Origin: JAWKWH01 sp963669455
GTDB lineage: Bacteria; Pseudomonadota; Alphaproteobacteria; Rhizobiales; Rhizobiaceae
Reading direction: 5' to 3'
Assembly: GCA_963669455.1 (NCBI GenBank)
Contig: OY770026.1
Location: 434,001 to 498,000 of the forward strand
Length of the DNA: 64,000 nucleotides
Part shown: piece after piece, positions 1 through 8,881 of the stretch
Layout of the letters: every line of letters starts with the position of its first letter
Position numbering within the stretch: position 1 is the stretch's first letter
Translations under genes and position numbers: made by a program
Notes under the pieces: model-generated
The model's input: the letters and a program-made list of their open reading frames with translations, nothing else
What the model was told of the DNA's origin: nothing
Database searches by the model: none

Positions 1-1101
1 GGCGTTGTCGAGATTTTGCAGGATGGTTTTGGCTTTCTGCGGTCGGCCAATGCCAATTATCTGCCGGGTCCGGACGATATTTATATTTCGCCGTCGCAAA
101 TACGCCGGTTTTCGCTGAAAACAGGCGACACGGTTGAAGGCCCAATCCGCAGTCCGAAAGAGGGTGAACGGTATTTTGCTCTTTTGAAGGTCAGCACGAT
201 CAATTTCGAAGATCCGGAGAAAATCCGTCACAAGATCCATTTTGACAATCTGACACCGCTCTATCCTGATGAGCGGCTGAACATGGAAACGGAGGATCCA
301 ACAACCAAGGATCTGTCTGCGCGGGTGATTGATCTGGTGGCGCCGCTGGGCAAGGGCCAACGTGGGTTGATCGTGGCGCCGCCTCGTACCGGTAAAACGG
401 TGCTGTTGCAGAATATCGCCCATTCGATCACGTCAAATCATCCGGAATGTTATTTGATCGTTCTTCTGATCGATGAGCGGCCGGAAGAGGTGACCGACAT
501 GCAGCGCTCGGTCAAGGGTGAAGTGGTCTCTTCGACATTCGACGAGCCGGCAACTCGCCACGTACAGGTAGCGGAGATGGTAATTGAGAAGGCCAAACGC
601 CTTGTCGAACATGGCCGCGATGTGGTCATCCTACTTGATTCGATTACCCGGCTTGGCCGGGCCTATAACACCGTGGTTCCGTCTTCCGGCAAGGTTTTGA
701 CCGGTGGTGTTGACGCCAACGCACTGCAGCGGCCAAAACGTTTCTTTGGTGCAGCGCGGAATATTGAAGAAGGTGGTTCGCTTACCATCATTGCCACGGC
801 GCTGATCGATACGGGCAGCCGGATGGACGAGGTGATTTTCGAGGAGTTCAAGGGTACCGGTAATTCCGAGATCGTCCTTGACCGCAAAGTGGCCGATAAA
901 CGTATCTTCCCATCGATGGATATTTTGAAATCCGGTACGCGCAAGGAAGATTTGCTGGTGCCGAAACAGGATCTGCAAAAAATCTTCGTGCTGCGGCGTA
1001 TCTTGTCGCCGATGGGAACCACGGATGCAATCGAGTTCCTGATCGACAAGCTGAAACAGACGAAAACCAATTCAGATTTCTTCGATTCAATGAATACTTG
1101 A
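1..1101 (+). CDS. rho: Transcription termination factor Rho (5' partial)
   Basis: Rho is the hexameric RNA-dependent ATPase helicase that ends transcription of unstructured RNAs. The reading frame is open from base 1, so the true start lies upstream; 366 of about 420 usual residues are present, starting inside the RNA-binding cold-shock-like domain (DGFGFLRS). Visible motifs are Walker A (APPRTGKT, about residue 121), Walker B (VVILLDSITRLGRAYN), and the Q- and R-loop region (KGTGNSEI). The TTG at 16 is an internal codon, not a start. It is convergent with the next gene, with only 11 bp between the stops. Identification is secure. Confidence 0.97.
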   Translation, partial: GVVEILQDGFGFLRSANANYLPGPDDIYISPSQIRRFSLKTGDTVEGPIRSPKEGERYFALLKVSTINFEDPEKIRHKIHFDNLTPLYPDERLNMETEDPTTKDLSARVIDLVAPLGKGQRGLIVAPPRTGKTVLLQNIAHSITSNHPECYLIVLLIDERPEEVTDMQRSVKGEVVSSTFDEPATRHVQVAEMVIEKAKRLVEHGRDVVILLDSITRLGRAYNTVVPSSGKVLTGGVDANALQRPKRFFGAARNIEEGGSLTIIATALIDTGSRMDEVIFEEFKGTGNSEIVLDRKVADKRIFPSMDILKSGTRKEDLLVPKQDLQKIFVLRRILSPMGTTDAIEFLIDKLKQTKTNSDFFDSMNT

Positions 1102-1112
1102 TCAGGCGCCGG

Positions 1113-3119
1113 TCAACGGTGTGATGATCGCCGTTTCAATTCCTGTTCAAGCTTATCTGGCTGGTTTATTGGCGGCAGACAGGTCTGGCCTTCACATAAC
1201 CAGGCGCCCGGGGTGCTTGTATCGAGCTCAACATTTCCGGCGATAATCCCCGAGCCTAATTTTGCATTGTTGCTTAATGTTATGTCCACCCGCCGCGGAT
1301 CAGGATAGCGCCTTGCTATCTGTGACAGGGCGGTATTTCCAGGTTCCTCGATAATGACGAGTTTTGCAGGGGCGGAGGCAAGGCTGACAGCGTTGAAAAT
1401 ACCGGCCTGACCATGGGTTTGTGCCATGGCGCGGCCAAGTGCGCTGGCGGCAACTCGATAGGCGCGATCGTGGAAAACCGGATCGCCGGTGGCGCTTGCC
1501 AGACGCACAAGAGCCTCGACAATTTGCGCGGTTGCTGAGGGTATTGCCTCATCAATGTCGCCGCGTGGCCTGATTGGAACGTCTTTGGCGTTGACGGAAG
1601 TCAGGAAATGGCCGTGATCGCCGTCGCCATGGTCGTCATCCAGGATTTGAGCCCATTGCTGTGCCTGGTTGAGATAGTTTTCATCTGATGTCAATTCAAA
1701 CAGTGACACGGCGGCGTTGATCGCGGCTGCATAGTCTATGGAGAGAGCCGGAAAGCTTTTTGCATCACCATTGACCGAATGCGGCATGCGTCCGTCTGGT
1801 TCTTTTGTCTTTGATATTGCGGAAAATAGCCGTTCGGCTGTTTGAGCCCAATCATCATTTTGAAAATATTTGGCTGCTTTGGCTATTGCACCAGCGGTAA
1901 GCGCGTTCCAGTCGGTTAGAGCTTTGTCGTCACGGGTGGGCCTGATGCGACTTTGTCTCGTTGCGAGCAGCTTGTTGGTGATGTCTTCAAAGTTTTCACC
2001 ATCAGAGGCAGCTCTGCGCCGGATAATTGGATTTCCCTGCCAATCTGCTGGTGCTATGAGTTCAAAGGTTTTGAAAAACTGTTGTGTTTGTTCACCAAGA
2101 ACTTGCTCGATTTCCGATTCCGTCCAGAGGTAGAATTTGCCTTCTTCTCCCTCGCTGTCGGCATCGAGGCTGGATGCATAGGCTCCAGACGGCAGCCGCA
2201 TTTCCCGTTCAAGCCAATTTATTGTCTCTTCGATTCGGCGCCGAAACAGATCGTGGCTGGAATATGCGTGGGCATAGACTGCCAAATCGATCAGTTGAGC
2301 ATTGTCGTAGAGCATTTTTTCAAAATGCGGCACCAGCCATTCAGCATCGGTCGAATAACGGCATAAACCGCCGCCGATATGATCGTATATCCCGCCAAAG
2401 AGCATTGTTTTCAAACAATGGATGACTTGGTCTATTTTGGAGGTGTCGCCGGACTCCAGCCCGGAAAGCCAAAGCGCAGTCATATAGGGAGCATTCGGAA
2501 ACTTTGGTGCACCGGTAATGCCGCCATGAACCGGGTCGATCAGGCTGGCGATCTGTTCACCCAAGCTGATAACAGGTTTGTTGGAAGGGTCTGCGGCTTG
2601 TTCAGTCGTGGATAGCTGCTTGGAAACGTGATCGATCAGATTTGAGGCGCCAGATTCGATGTCGGGCCGGCGTTCGACCCATGCTTGATGCACGTTTGTC
2701 ATGACCTGCATGAAACCTGGCCGGCCATAACGGGGCAATTTCGGGAAATATGTTCCACCCCAAAACGGTCGTGCATCAGGGGTTAGAAACATGGTAAGCG
2801 GCCATCCGCCCTGCTCACCGGTTGCATTTAGGGCTGCCATATAGATCTGATCAATGTCTGGGCGTTCCTCGCGGTCAACCTTGATGTTCACAAACAGATC
2901 ATTCATCACTGCCGCCACATCGTTGTCTTCGAAACATTCGTGCGCCATCACATGGCACCAGTGGCATGCCGCATAGCCGATGGACAAAAGGATTGGCTTG
3001 TCGGCGTGCCTTGCGCTATCAAGCGCCGCCTGGCCCCAGGGCTGCCAGTGAACCGGATTATCGCAATGTTGCAGCAGGTAGGGGCTGGTTTCTCCGGCGA
3101 GGTGATTTTGTCCGGTCAT
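1113..3119 (-). CDS. Thioredoxin-domain / six-hairpin glycosidase-like protein (YyaL, DUF255 family)
   Basis: 668-residue soluble protein of the YyaL / SPATA20 family: an N-terminal DUF255 thioredoxin-like domain followed by an alpha/alpha six-hairpin domain resembling N-acylglucosamine epimerases. The start is placed at ATG 3119 (MTGQNHLAGETSPYLLQH), where family similarity begins; the frame is open 69 codons further upstream, but that would run into mnmE. The CxxC (ACHWCHVMAHE) lies about 45 residues in, followed by the typical KVDREERPDID stretch. The biochemical role of the family is unknown. It sits antisense between rho and mnmE and is divergent from mnmE with a 64 bp gap. Confidence 0.9.
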   Translation of the reverse strand: MTGQNHLAGETSPYLLQHCDNPVHWQPWGQAALDSARHADKPILLSIGYAACHWCHVMAHECFEDNDVAAVMNDLFVNIKVDREERPDIDQIYMAALNATGEQGGWPLTMFLTPDARPFWGGTYFPKLPRYGRPGFMQVMTNVHQAWVERRPDIESGASNLIDHVSKQLSTTEQAADPSNKPVISLGEQIASLIDPVHGGITGAPKFPNAPYMTALWLSGLESGDTSKIDQVIHCLKTMLFGGIYDHIGGGLCRYSTDAEWLVPHFEKMLYDNAQLIDLAVYAHAYSSHDLFRRRIEETINWLEREMRLPSGAYASSLDADSEGEEGKFYLWTESEIEQVLGEQTQQFFKTFELIAPADWQGNPIIRRRAASDGENFEDITNKLLATRQSRIRPTRDDKALTDWNALTAGAIAKAAKYFQNDDWAQTAERLFSAISKTKEPDGRMPHSVNGDAKSFPALSIDYAAAINAAVSLFELTSDENYLNQAQQWAQILDDDHGDGDHGHFLTSVNAKDVPIRPRGDIDEAIPSATAQIVEALVRLASATGDPVFHDRAYRVAASALGRAMAQTHGQAGIFNAVSLASAPAKLVIIEEPGNTALSQIARRYPDPRRVDITLSNNAKLGSGIIAGNVELDTSTPGAWLCEGQTCLPPINQPDKLEQELKRRSSHR

Positions 3120-3183
3120 TTTTGGCTCTGCCTTACTTAGGACTTTAACTTCGCCGTCAAGGATGCCTGGAATGGGATTGACA

Positions 3184-4497
3184 ATGCAAGATACAATATT
3201 CGCCCTGTCTTCTGGTTCGACGCATGCGGGTGTTGCCATTATTAGGCTGAGTGGCCCGAAAAGCCGATTCGCACTCGAAACGATGACTGGCAGGCAGGGG
3301 CAGGAAAGGTGCCTGGTGTTGAACAATATATGTTCATCCGACGGGGAATTGCTCGATCATGGCATGACAGTTTGGTTTGCCGGGCCGGCGAGCTTTACTG
3401 GCGAGGATTGCGCGGAGTTTCATCTACATGGAAGCCGCGCGGTTGTTCACGATGTCATCGATGCTCTATCGCGGATGGAGGGTTTCAGGCCCGCAGAACC
3501 TGGTGAATTTACCATGAGGGCTTTCCAGAATGGTAAGATTGATCTGACGAGTTCGGAAGCTTTGGCAGACCTGATCGATGCAGAAACGGCTGAACAGAGG
3601 CGTTTTGCCCTTAACAATTATGGTCATGGACATAATGATCTTTACGAAAAATGGCGGCGATCGATCATAGAAGCGCTCGCTGAAATGACCGCAGAAATCG
3701 ATTTTGTTGACGAGGCGGATGTTGAAGACCGTCTGGATCGGGACAGGTTTTCCAAATTACGGAAATTGGCTGACGAAATCGATTCGCATATGAAACGGTT
3801 TCGTGCCGGGGAAATAATTCGCGAGGGCTACCGTATTGTTATTGTAGGCCGGCCAAATGCGGGAAAATCCAGCCTTCTGAACAGATTAGCGGAACGGGAT
3901 GTGGCTATCGTAACGGATATACCCGGTACGACGCGGGATTTGCTTGAAGTCTCCCTGGACCTGAATGGCCGGAAGGTTACTGTTTTGGATACCGCTGGAA
4001 TATGGGATAGCGATAATCCAGTGGAAGAAATCGGGATCGATAGGGCATTGGAAGCGGCAAAACATGCCGATCTGGTTATTCATCTGGTGGATGCGTCTTG
4101 TCCGGGCGATGGTTTGGAATTTGAAGATTTTGATGTTCCGGTGCTGGTTATTGGTAACAAATCCGATGTTGCTGGACCCAATGTTGACAACAGGTTTGAT
4201 GAGTTGATCTCCGCGAAAGATGGCACGGGGTTTGACCGGCTGCTCGAACGGGTGAATCAGTGTGTTGTAGAAGCAGTGAGTGCTGAAGGTCCAATCCCTT
4301 TTAGGCAACGCCATATGCCGCTGCTGGGTGAGGCGCATCGCAATCTGGTAGAAATGTTGGATGATAAATCGCAACTGATAGAGATCCGGGCAGAATGCTT
4401 GCGATCAGCAGCGCACCATATCGGGCGGATTACCGGGCGGGTGGATGTAGAAGACATACTCGATGTCATATTTTCCCGATTTTGCATCGGTAAATGA
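3184..4497 (+). CDS. mnmE: tRNA modification GTPase MnmE
   Basis: MnmE works with MnmG to install the carboxymethylaminomethyl group on wobble U34 of certain tRNAs. The 437-residue protein has the N-terminal folate-binding domain (MQDTIFALSSG), a helical domain, an inserted Ras-like G domain with G1 GRPNAGKSS and G4 NKSD, and the diagnostic C-terminal CIGK. I start at ATG 3184, not at the in-frame ATG 3163, because the family begins MxDTIFALSSG. The TGA stop overlaps a parS-like site. The order mnmE, mnmG, rsmG, parA, parB is the standard origin-proximal block. Confidence 0.96.
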   Translation: MQDTIFALSSGSTHAGVAIIRLSGPKSRFALETMTGRQGQERCLVLNNICSSDGELLDHGMTVWFAGPASFTGEDCAEFHLHGSRAVVHDVIDALSRMEGFRPAEPGEFTMRAFQNGKIDLTSSEALADLIDAETAEQRRFALNNYGHGHNDLYEKWRRSIIEALAEMTAEIDFVDEADVEDRLDRDRFSKLRKLADEIDSHMKRFRAGEIIREGYRIVIVGRPNAGKSSLLNRLAERDVAIVTDIPGTTRDLLEVSLDLNGRKVTVLDTAGIWDSDNPVEEIGIDRALEAAKHADLVIHLVDASCPGDGLEFEDFDVPVLVIGNKSDVAGPNVDNRFDELISAKDGTGFDRLLERVNQCVVEAVSAEGPIPFRQRHMPLLGEAHRNLVEMLDDKSQLIEIRAECLRSAAHHIGRITGRVDVEDILDVIFSRFCIGK

Positions 4498-4510
4498 TTC
4501 ACGTGAAACA
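4495..4510 (+). promoter_or_regulatory. parS-like ParB binding site 1
   Basis: TGATTCACGTGAAACA matches the bacterial parS consensus TGTTNCACGTGAAACA at every defined position except the third base. It begins at the stop codon of mnmE. ParB (encoded at 7981-8853) would load here. Confidence 0.75.
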
Positions 4511-4541
4511 TTTGTGTGGCGGGCAATAGTTGAGTATCTGA

Positions 4542-4557
4542 TGTTTCACGTGAAACC
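4542..4557 (+). promoter_or_regulatory. parS-like ParB binding site 2
   Basis: TGTTTCACGTGAAACC is a near-perfect palindrome that matches the parS consensus except for the last base. It lies in the 110 bp mnmE-mnmG spacer, 47 bp after site 1. Confidence 0.85.
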
Positions 4558-4607
4558 AGTCGTCAACCGAAGCCGGTTATAACGAACATTCAAAGCGAAC
4601 GATTTCT

Positions 4608-6479
4608 ATGGCTGATCTAAAATACGATGTCGTTGTTGTCGGCGGTGGTCATGCCGGCTGTGAAGCTGCCTCGGCCGCCGCACGCTATGGAGCTACGGTT
4701 GCTCTGGTCACGTTGCAGGCCAGTGGAATCGGCGTCATGTCCTGTAATCCAGCCATTGGCGGAATTGGTAAAGGCCAGCTGGTTCGGGAAATTGACGCGC
4801 TTGACGGGTTGATGGGGCGGGTAGCTGATGATGCGGGTATTCAATATCGACTGCTCAACAGACGCAAAGGGCCTGCGGTTCGCGGCCCCAGATCACAGGC
4901 AGATAGGACGCTTTATCGATCGGCAATGGCCGATAGAATATTTGCTCATAATAATCTGACGGTAATCGAGGGCGAAGCCGTCGGACTTGCCTGCGTTGAA
5001 GGCGTTAGTGAGCGTGTGCTGTTGTCAGACGGAAGAGAAATTCGTTGTGGTAGTGTGGTGCTGACAACAGGTACGTTTCTCCGTGGGTTAATCCATATAG
5101 GAGAACGTAGGATACCGGCGGGCCGGATCAATGAGCCATCATCACATGGTTTTTCCAAATTGCTGGAAAAGTATGGTTTTTCGCTTGGCCGCCTGAAAAC
5201 CGGTACACCGCCAAGGCTGGATGGGCGAAGCATTGATTGGTCAGGCATTGACCATCAAGGTGCCGATGATGATCCGGTGTTGTTTTCCTTTATGACGGAA
5301 ACGGTGAAAAACCGGCAGATTGATTGCGGTGTTACGCGAACGATTGATAAAACGCATAAAATTATTCGGGAAAATTTACATCGCTCGGCGATGTATTCAG
5401 GTGCGATAGAGGGAACAGGTCCGCGGTATTGCCCGTCAATAGAGGATAAGATTGAAAAATTCGGTGACCGGAACGGGCATCAGATATTTCTTGAGCCAGA
5501 AGGCCTTGATGATGATACCGTATATCCAAACGGGATCTCAACCTCATTGCCAGAAGATGTTCAACTGTCTGTGGTCCGCAGTATTCCAGGGTTGGAAAAT
5601 GCTAATATTCTGCAGTGTGGTTATGCAATTGAGTATGATTTTGTTGATCCGCGTGAACTGAGGCATTCACTGGAAACAAAACGAATTTCGGGACTATATT
5701 TAGCCGGCCAAATTAACGGTACAACGGGTTATGAAGAAGCGGCTGCGCAGGGGATCGTGGCAGGCATCAATGCAGCGCGCCGATCTGGAGGACAGGATAC
5801 CATCTCAATCAGCCGGGGTGATGCCTATATTGGCGTGATGATAGATGATCTGGTGAGCCGTGGGGTATCTGATCCATATAGGATGTTTACGTCGCGATCC
5901 GAATACCGGTTGCTTTTAAGGGCTGACAATGCTGATCGCAGACTTACTCCGCTTGCGGTGGAGCTTGGAATCGCCAGCAGCGAAAGGAGGGAGAGATTTG
6001 CTCAAAAGGCCAAGCAGTTTGAGGCTGCCATGTCAATTGTTCAAAGTGTCGGGATGTCGCCGGATGTGGCAGCAAAACATGGTTTGACCATCAAGAAAGA
6101 TGGGCTTCGGCGATCTGCATTTGACCTTTTGGCTTATCCGGATATTTCGCTTGCAAATATCGTTTGTATTTGGCCGGAAATTGCCGGGTTTAACAGGCGA
6201 ATCCTTGAAGATGTGGAAATCGAAGCGCAGTACGCTACCTATCTCGCGCGGCAGAGAATGGATGTTTCCACGATGCAAAAAGAGGAAGCGCGTTTAATTC
6301 CAGATGAATTCGACGTCAGTTGCCTGCCAGGGCTATCGAATGAATTAAAGCAGAAATTGTCTGTTGCCCGGCCGGCGAATATTGCACAAGCGCAGAAGAT
6401 TGACGGTATGACACCCGCCGCCATCGGTATTATCCTTGCCTACGTTAAAAAACTGCAGTTGCAGCAGGACGCACCGTGA
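4608..6479 (+). CDS. mnmG: tRNA uridine-5-carboxymethylaminomethyl modification enzyme MnmG (GidA)
   Basis: FAD- and NADH-dependent partner of MnmE in wobble-uridine modification. 623 residues, the usual length. The N-terminal dinucleotide-binding motif GGGHAGCEAA is at residues 12-21; the family signatures CNPAIGGIGKGQ and GTFLRG follow, and the C-terminal helical domain binds MnmE. Two cysteines in CNP and in the middle domain (CPSIEDKI) correspond to the conserved catalytic positions. The stop overlaps the GTG start of rsmG by four bases, implying translational coupling. Confidence 0.97.
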   Translation: MADLKYDVVVVGGGHAGCEAASAAARYGATVALVTLQASGIGVMSCNPAIGGIGKGQLVREIDALDGLMGRVADDAGIQYRLLNRRKGPAVRGPRSQADRTLYRSAMADRIFAHNNLTVIEGEAVGLACVEGVSERVLLSDGREIRCGSVVLTTGTFLRGLIHIGERRIPAGRINEPSSHGFSKLLEKYGFSLGRLKTGTPPRLDGRSIDWSGIDHQGADDDPVLFSFMTETVKNRQIDCGVTRTIDKTHKIIRENLHRSAMYSGAIEGTGPRYCPSIEDKIEKFGDRNGHQIFLEPEGLDDDTVYPNGISTSLPEDVQLSVVRSIPGLENANILQCGYAIEYDFVDPRELRHSLETKRISGLYLAGQINGTTGYEEAAAQGIVAGINAARRSGGQDTISISRGDAYIGVMIDDLVSRGVSDPYRMFTSRSEYRLLLRADNADRRLTPLAVELGIASSERRERFAQKAKQFEAAMSIVQSVGMSPDVAAKHGLTIKKDGLRRSAFDLLAYPDISLANIVCIWPEIAGFNRRILEDVEIEAQYATYLARQRMDVSTMQKEEARLIPDEFDVSCLPGLSNELKQKLSVARPANIAQAQKIDGMTPAAIGIILAYVKKLQLQQDAP

Positions 6480-7123
6480 CCGATAGGCGTCACGAAGTAT
6501 TGCAACGGGCCTGTGAAGATGTTCCACGTGAAACATTTGAGCGTCTGATTCAGTTCGAACGGCTTTTTGTCGAGTGGAACAGCCGGATCAATCTGGTTTC
6601 CAGTTCAAATCTCAACCATTTATGGGATCGCCATATTGCTGATAGTGCCCAGTTGCTGCGCTGGGTTGATCAGGGCGTTCGGTGGCTCGACGTCGGATCC
6701 GGTGGCGGGTTTCCCGGCTTGATCGTGGCAATCATGACAATGGATCAGCCTGAAAGCCGGTTTCATCTGGTAGAGAGCAACCAAAAAAAGGCTGCTTTTC
6801 TCAGGCGGGTTTCCAGCCAACTCGGTGTTGCAGCGACTATCCATGCGTGCCGCGTCGAAACGTTGCACGACAGACTTTCCGGGTTGGATATTATCACCGC
6901 GCGCGCGGTTACTAATCTGGCAGGATTGCTAAGTTTGGCCCGGCCCTGGCTACAATCGGGTGCTAAAGCCCTGTTTCAAAAAGGACGGGATTACAGACGC
7001 GAACTTGAAGATTGCCGTGACGAATGGACATTTGATCTGATAGAACACCAAAGCGAGACAGACCCTGAAGCCGTCATCCTGGAAATATCCAATCTTGGGC
7101 GACAAAATCAGGCGCCGAGCTGA
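6476..7123 (+). CDS. rsmG: 16S rRNA (guanine-N7) methyltransferase RsmG (GidB)
   Basis: SAM-dependent methyltransferase that makes m7G527 in 16S rRNA; loss causes low-level streptomycin resistance in several bacteria. 215 residues with a GTG start that overlaps the mnmG stop. The SAM-binding motif I is LDVGSGGGFPGL (about residues 69-80). The N-terminal part (FERLIQFERLFVEWNSRINLVS) is typical. A perfect parS site is embedded in codons about 15-20, so the peptide DVPRETF partly reflects selection on DNA. Confidence 0.95.
   Translation: MTDRRHEVLQRACEDVPRETFERLIQFERLFVEWNSRINLVSSSNLNHLWDRHIADSAQLLRWVDQGVRWLDVGSGGGFPGLIVAIMTMDQPESRFHLVESNQKKAAFLRRVSSQLGVAATIHACRVETLHDRLSGLDIITARAVTNLAGLLSLARPWLQSGAKALFQKGRDYRRELEDCRDEWTFDLIEHQSETDPEAVILEISNLGRQNQAPS
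6520..6535 (+). promoter_or_regulatory. parS site 3 (perfect consensus, inside rsmG)
   Basis: TGTTCCACGTGAAACA matches the parS consensus TGTTNCACGTGAAACA at all defined positions. It lies within the 5' end of rsmG, as in other alphaproteobacteria where parS sites fall around the gid-par block. Confidence 0.92.
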
Positions 7124-7146
7124 GCCAAACTGGAAAGTAAGTGACG

Positions 7147-7944
7147 ATGACCGGTGATCTGCGAATCATATCGATTGCCAATCAAAAAGGTGGTGTCGGA
7201 AAAACGACCACCACCATCAATTTGGCAACTGCGCTGGCTGCAATAGGCAAGCGTGTGCTGATCGTTGATCTTGACCCGCAGGGCAACGCAAGCACCGGGC
7301 TGGGGATTGATCTGCAAGACCGGTTGATTTCCTCCTACGATATTTTGATGGGTCATGCGACCATTGACAAAGCTGCTATGCCAACCGCCGTTCCGGGGCT
7401 TTCGATCGTCCCTTCGACAATGGATCTTTTAGGCATTGAAATGGAAATCGGAACCAGCTCCGACAGGGCGGTGCGGCTGCGTAACACTCTACGGGCAAAC
7501 AGGATCGCATCGGAGCGGTTTGATTATGTGCTGATCGATTGTCCACCGTCACTTAATCTGTTGACCATGAATTCCATGGCGGCTGCGGATTCCGTGCTGG
7601 TGCCGCTGCAGTGCGAGTTTTTTGCCCTTGAGGGATTAAGCCAGCTTTTGAGCACGATTGAACAGGTCAGGATGTCGTTGAACCGTGATCTGGAAATTCA
7701 GGGGATCGTGATGACGATGTATGATAGTCGAAACAATCTTGCAAATCAGGTGGTTGAAGATGTTCGCGCCCATATGGGAGAAACCGTCTACAATACCGTC
7801 ATTCCCAGAAATGTGAGAGTGTCAGAAGCGCCATCCTATGGAAAACCAGCGATATTATATGATTTGCAATGTGCGGGAAGTCAGGCCTATCTCAAACTGG
7901 CCTCGGAAGTAATCAACCGGGAAAAGCGACTGGCTGCTGCGTAA
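7147..7944 (+). CDS. parA: Chromosome partitioning ATPase ParA
   Basis: Walker-type ATPase that moves ParB-parS complexes during chromosome segregation. 265 residues. The deviant Walker A motif NQKGGVGKTTT is within the first 25 residues, with Walker A' (LIVDLDPQGNAS) and Walker B (VLIDCPPSLNLL) after it. ATG 7147 is preferred over the upstream in-frame GTG 7141 because GGAAAG at 7132 sits 9 bases before the ATG but only 3 before the GTG. It is followed by parB after 36 bp. Confidence 0.96.
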   Translation: MTGDLRIISIANQKGGVGKTTTTINLATALAAIGKRVLIVDLDPQGNASTGLGIDLQDRLISSYDILMGHATIDKAAMPTAVPGLSIVPSTMDLLGIEMEIGTSSDRAVRLRNTLRANRIASERFDYVLIDCPPSLNLLTMNSMAAADSVLVPLQCEFFALEGLSQLLSTIEQVRMSLNRDLEIQGIVMTMYDSRNNLANQVVEDVRAHMGETVYNTVIPRNVRVSEAPSYGKPAILYDLQCAGSQAYLKLASEVINREKRLAAA

Positions 7945-7980
7945 GCATAGATTCGGACTCGAAACGAAAAAGCAGGTGAT

Positions 7981-8853
7981 ATGAACGAAGATCCGGCAAA
8001 AAAACGGCTTGGTCGCGGCCTCGCTGCGCTGATCGGTGAAATGGACAAACCCGATGCACCGGAGCCAATCGCAAATGACGGTCAGATCGGCATCGACTTG
8101 ATCTCTGCCAATCCGGCCAATCCGAGGCGGCACTTTGCGGAGTCCGATCTGGCTGACCTGACGCAGTCGATCCGCGAGCATGGCATCGTACAGCCCGTGG
8201 TTGTCCGGCCGGCTGGCGGTAACGGAAATTACGAAATCATTGCGGGTGAACGGCGTTGGCGCGCCGCCCAGCGTGCCGGATTGTTGCAGGTTCCGGCTAT
8301 TGTCCGGGAGGTTGACGACCGGGTGGCGCTGGAACTTGCAATCGTTGAGAATGTTCAGCGGGCTGACCTCAATCCGGTGGAAGAGGCACACGGGTATCGG
8401 CAATTGATTGATCATCATGGTTACACCCAGGCTGAGCTTGGTACGGTTATTGGCAAAAGCCGTAGCCATGTCGCCAATACGCTGCGGCTCCTGAAACTGC
8501 CGGATGCGGTGATCGATATGCTGGCGGATGGTTCGCTATCGGCTGGTCATGCACGGGCGTTGATCACGGCCAAAGACCCGCTGGCGCTTGCCCGCCGGAT
8601 CATTGAAGGTGATCTTTCGGTCAGGCAAGCGGAAGCACTAAACCAGAGTGGCGGCGGCGTTGGTAAACCGGGCGCTGGCCGGGGGGCAGGGCAGCCGGAA
8701 AAGGATCCCGATACCGCAGCACTGGAAAAAGCCCTTTCCGATAATATCGGACTGGCTGTCACGATTGCCAACCGTGGCAATGGCGGGGAAATACGCATTG
8801 CTTACAGGTCTCTTGAACAGCTTGACGCCCTTTGCCGGAGATTGCGGGATTGA
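7981..8853 (+). CDS. parB: Chromosome partitioning protein ParB
   Basis: CTP-dependent DNA-clamp protein that loads at parS. 290 residues. The N-terminal KKRLGRGLAALIG segment is the ParA-stimulating part. The ParB/Srx nucleotide-binding fold carries the GERRWRAA box (about residue 89), then comes a helix-turn-helix with SRSHVANTLRLLKL, and a C-terminal dimerisation domain ending in LEQLDALCRRLRD. Three matching parS sites lie upstream in this window. Confidence 0.96.
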   Translation: MNEDPAKKRLGRGLAALIGEMDKPDAPEPIANDGQIGIDLISANPANPRRHFAESDLADLTQSIREHGIVQPVVVRPAGGNGNYEIIAGERRWRAAQRAGLLQVPAIVREVDDRVALELAIVENVQRADLNPVEEAHGYRQLIDHHGYTQAELGTVIGKSRSHVANTLRLLKLPDAVIDMLADGSLSAGHARALITAKDPLALARRIIEGDLSVRQAEALNQSGGGVGKPGAGRGAGQPEKDPDTAALEKALSDNIGLAVTIANRGNGGEIRIAYRSLEQLDALCRRLRD

Positions 8854-8881
8854 ATAGCCGTTGCGCAATCAGTCGTCAGAT

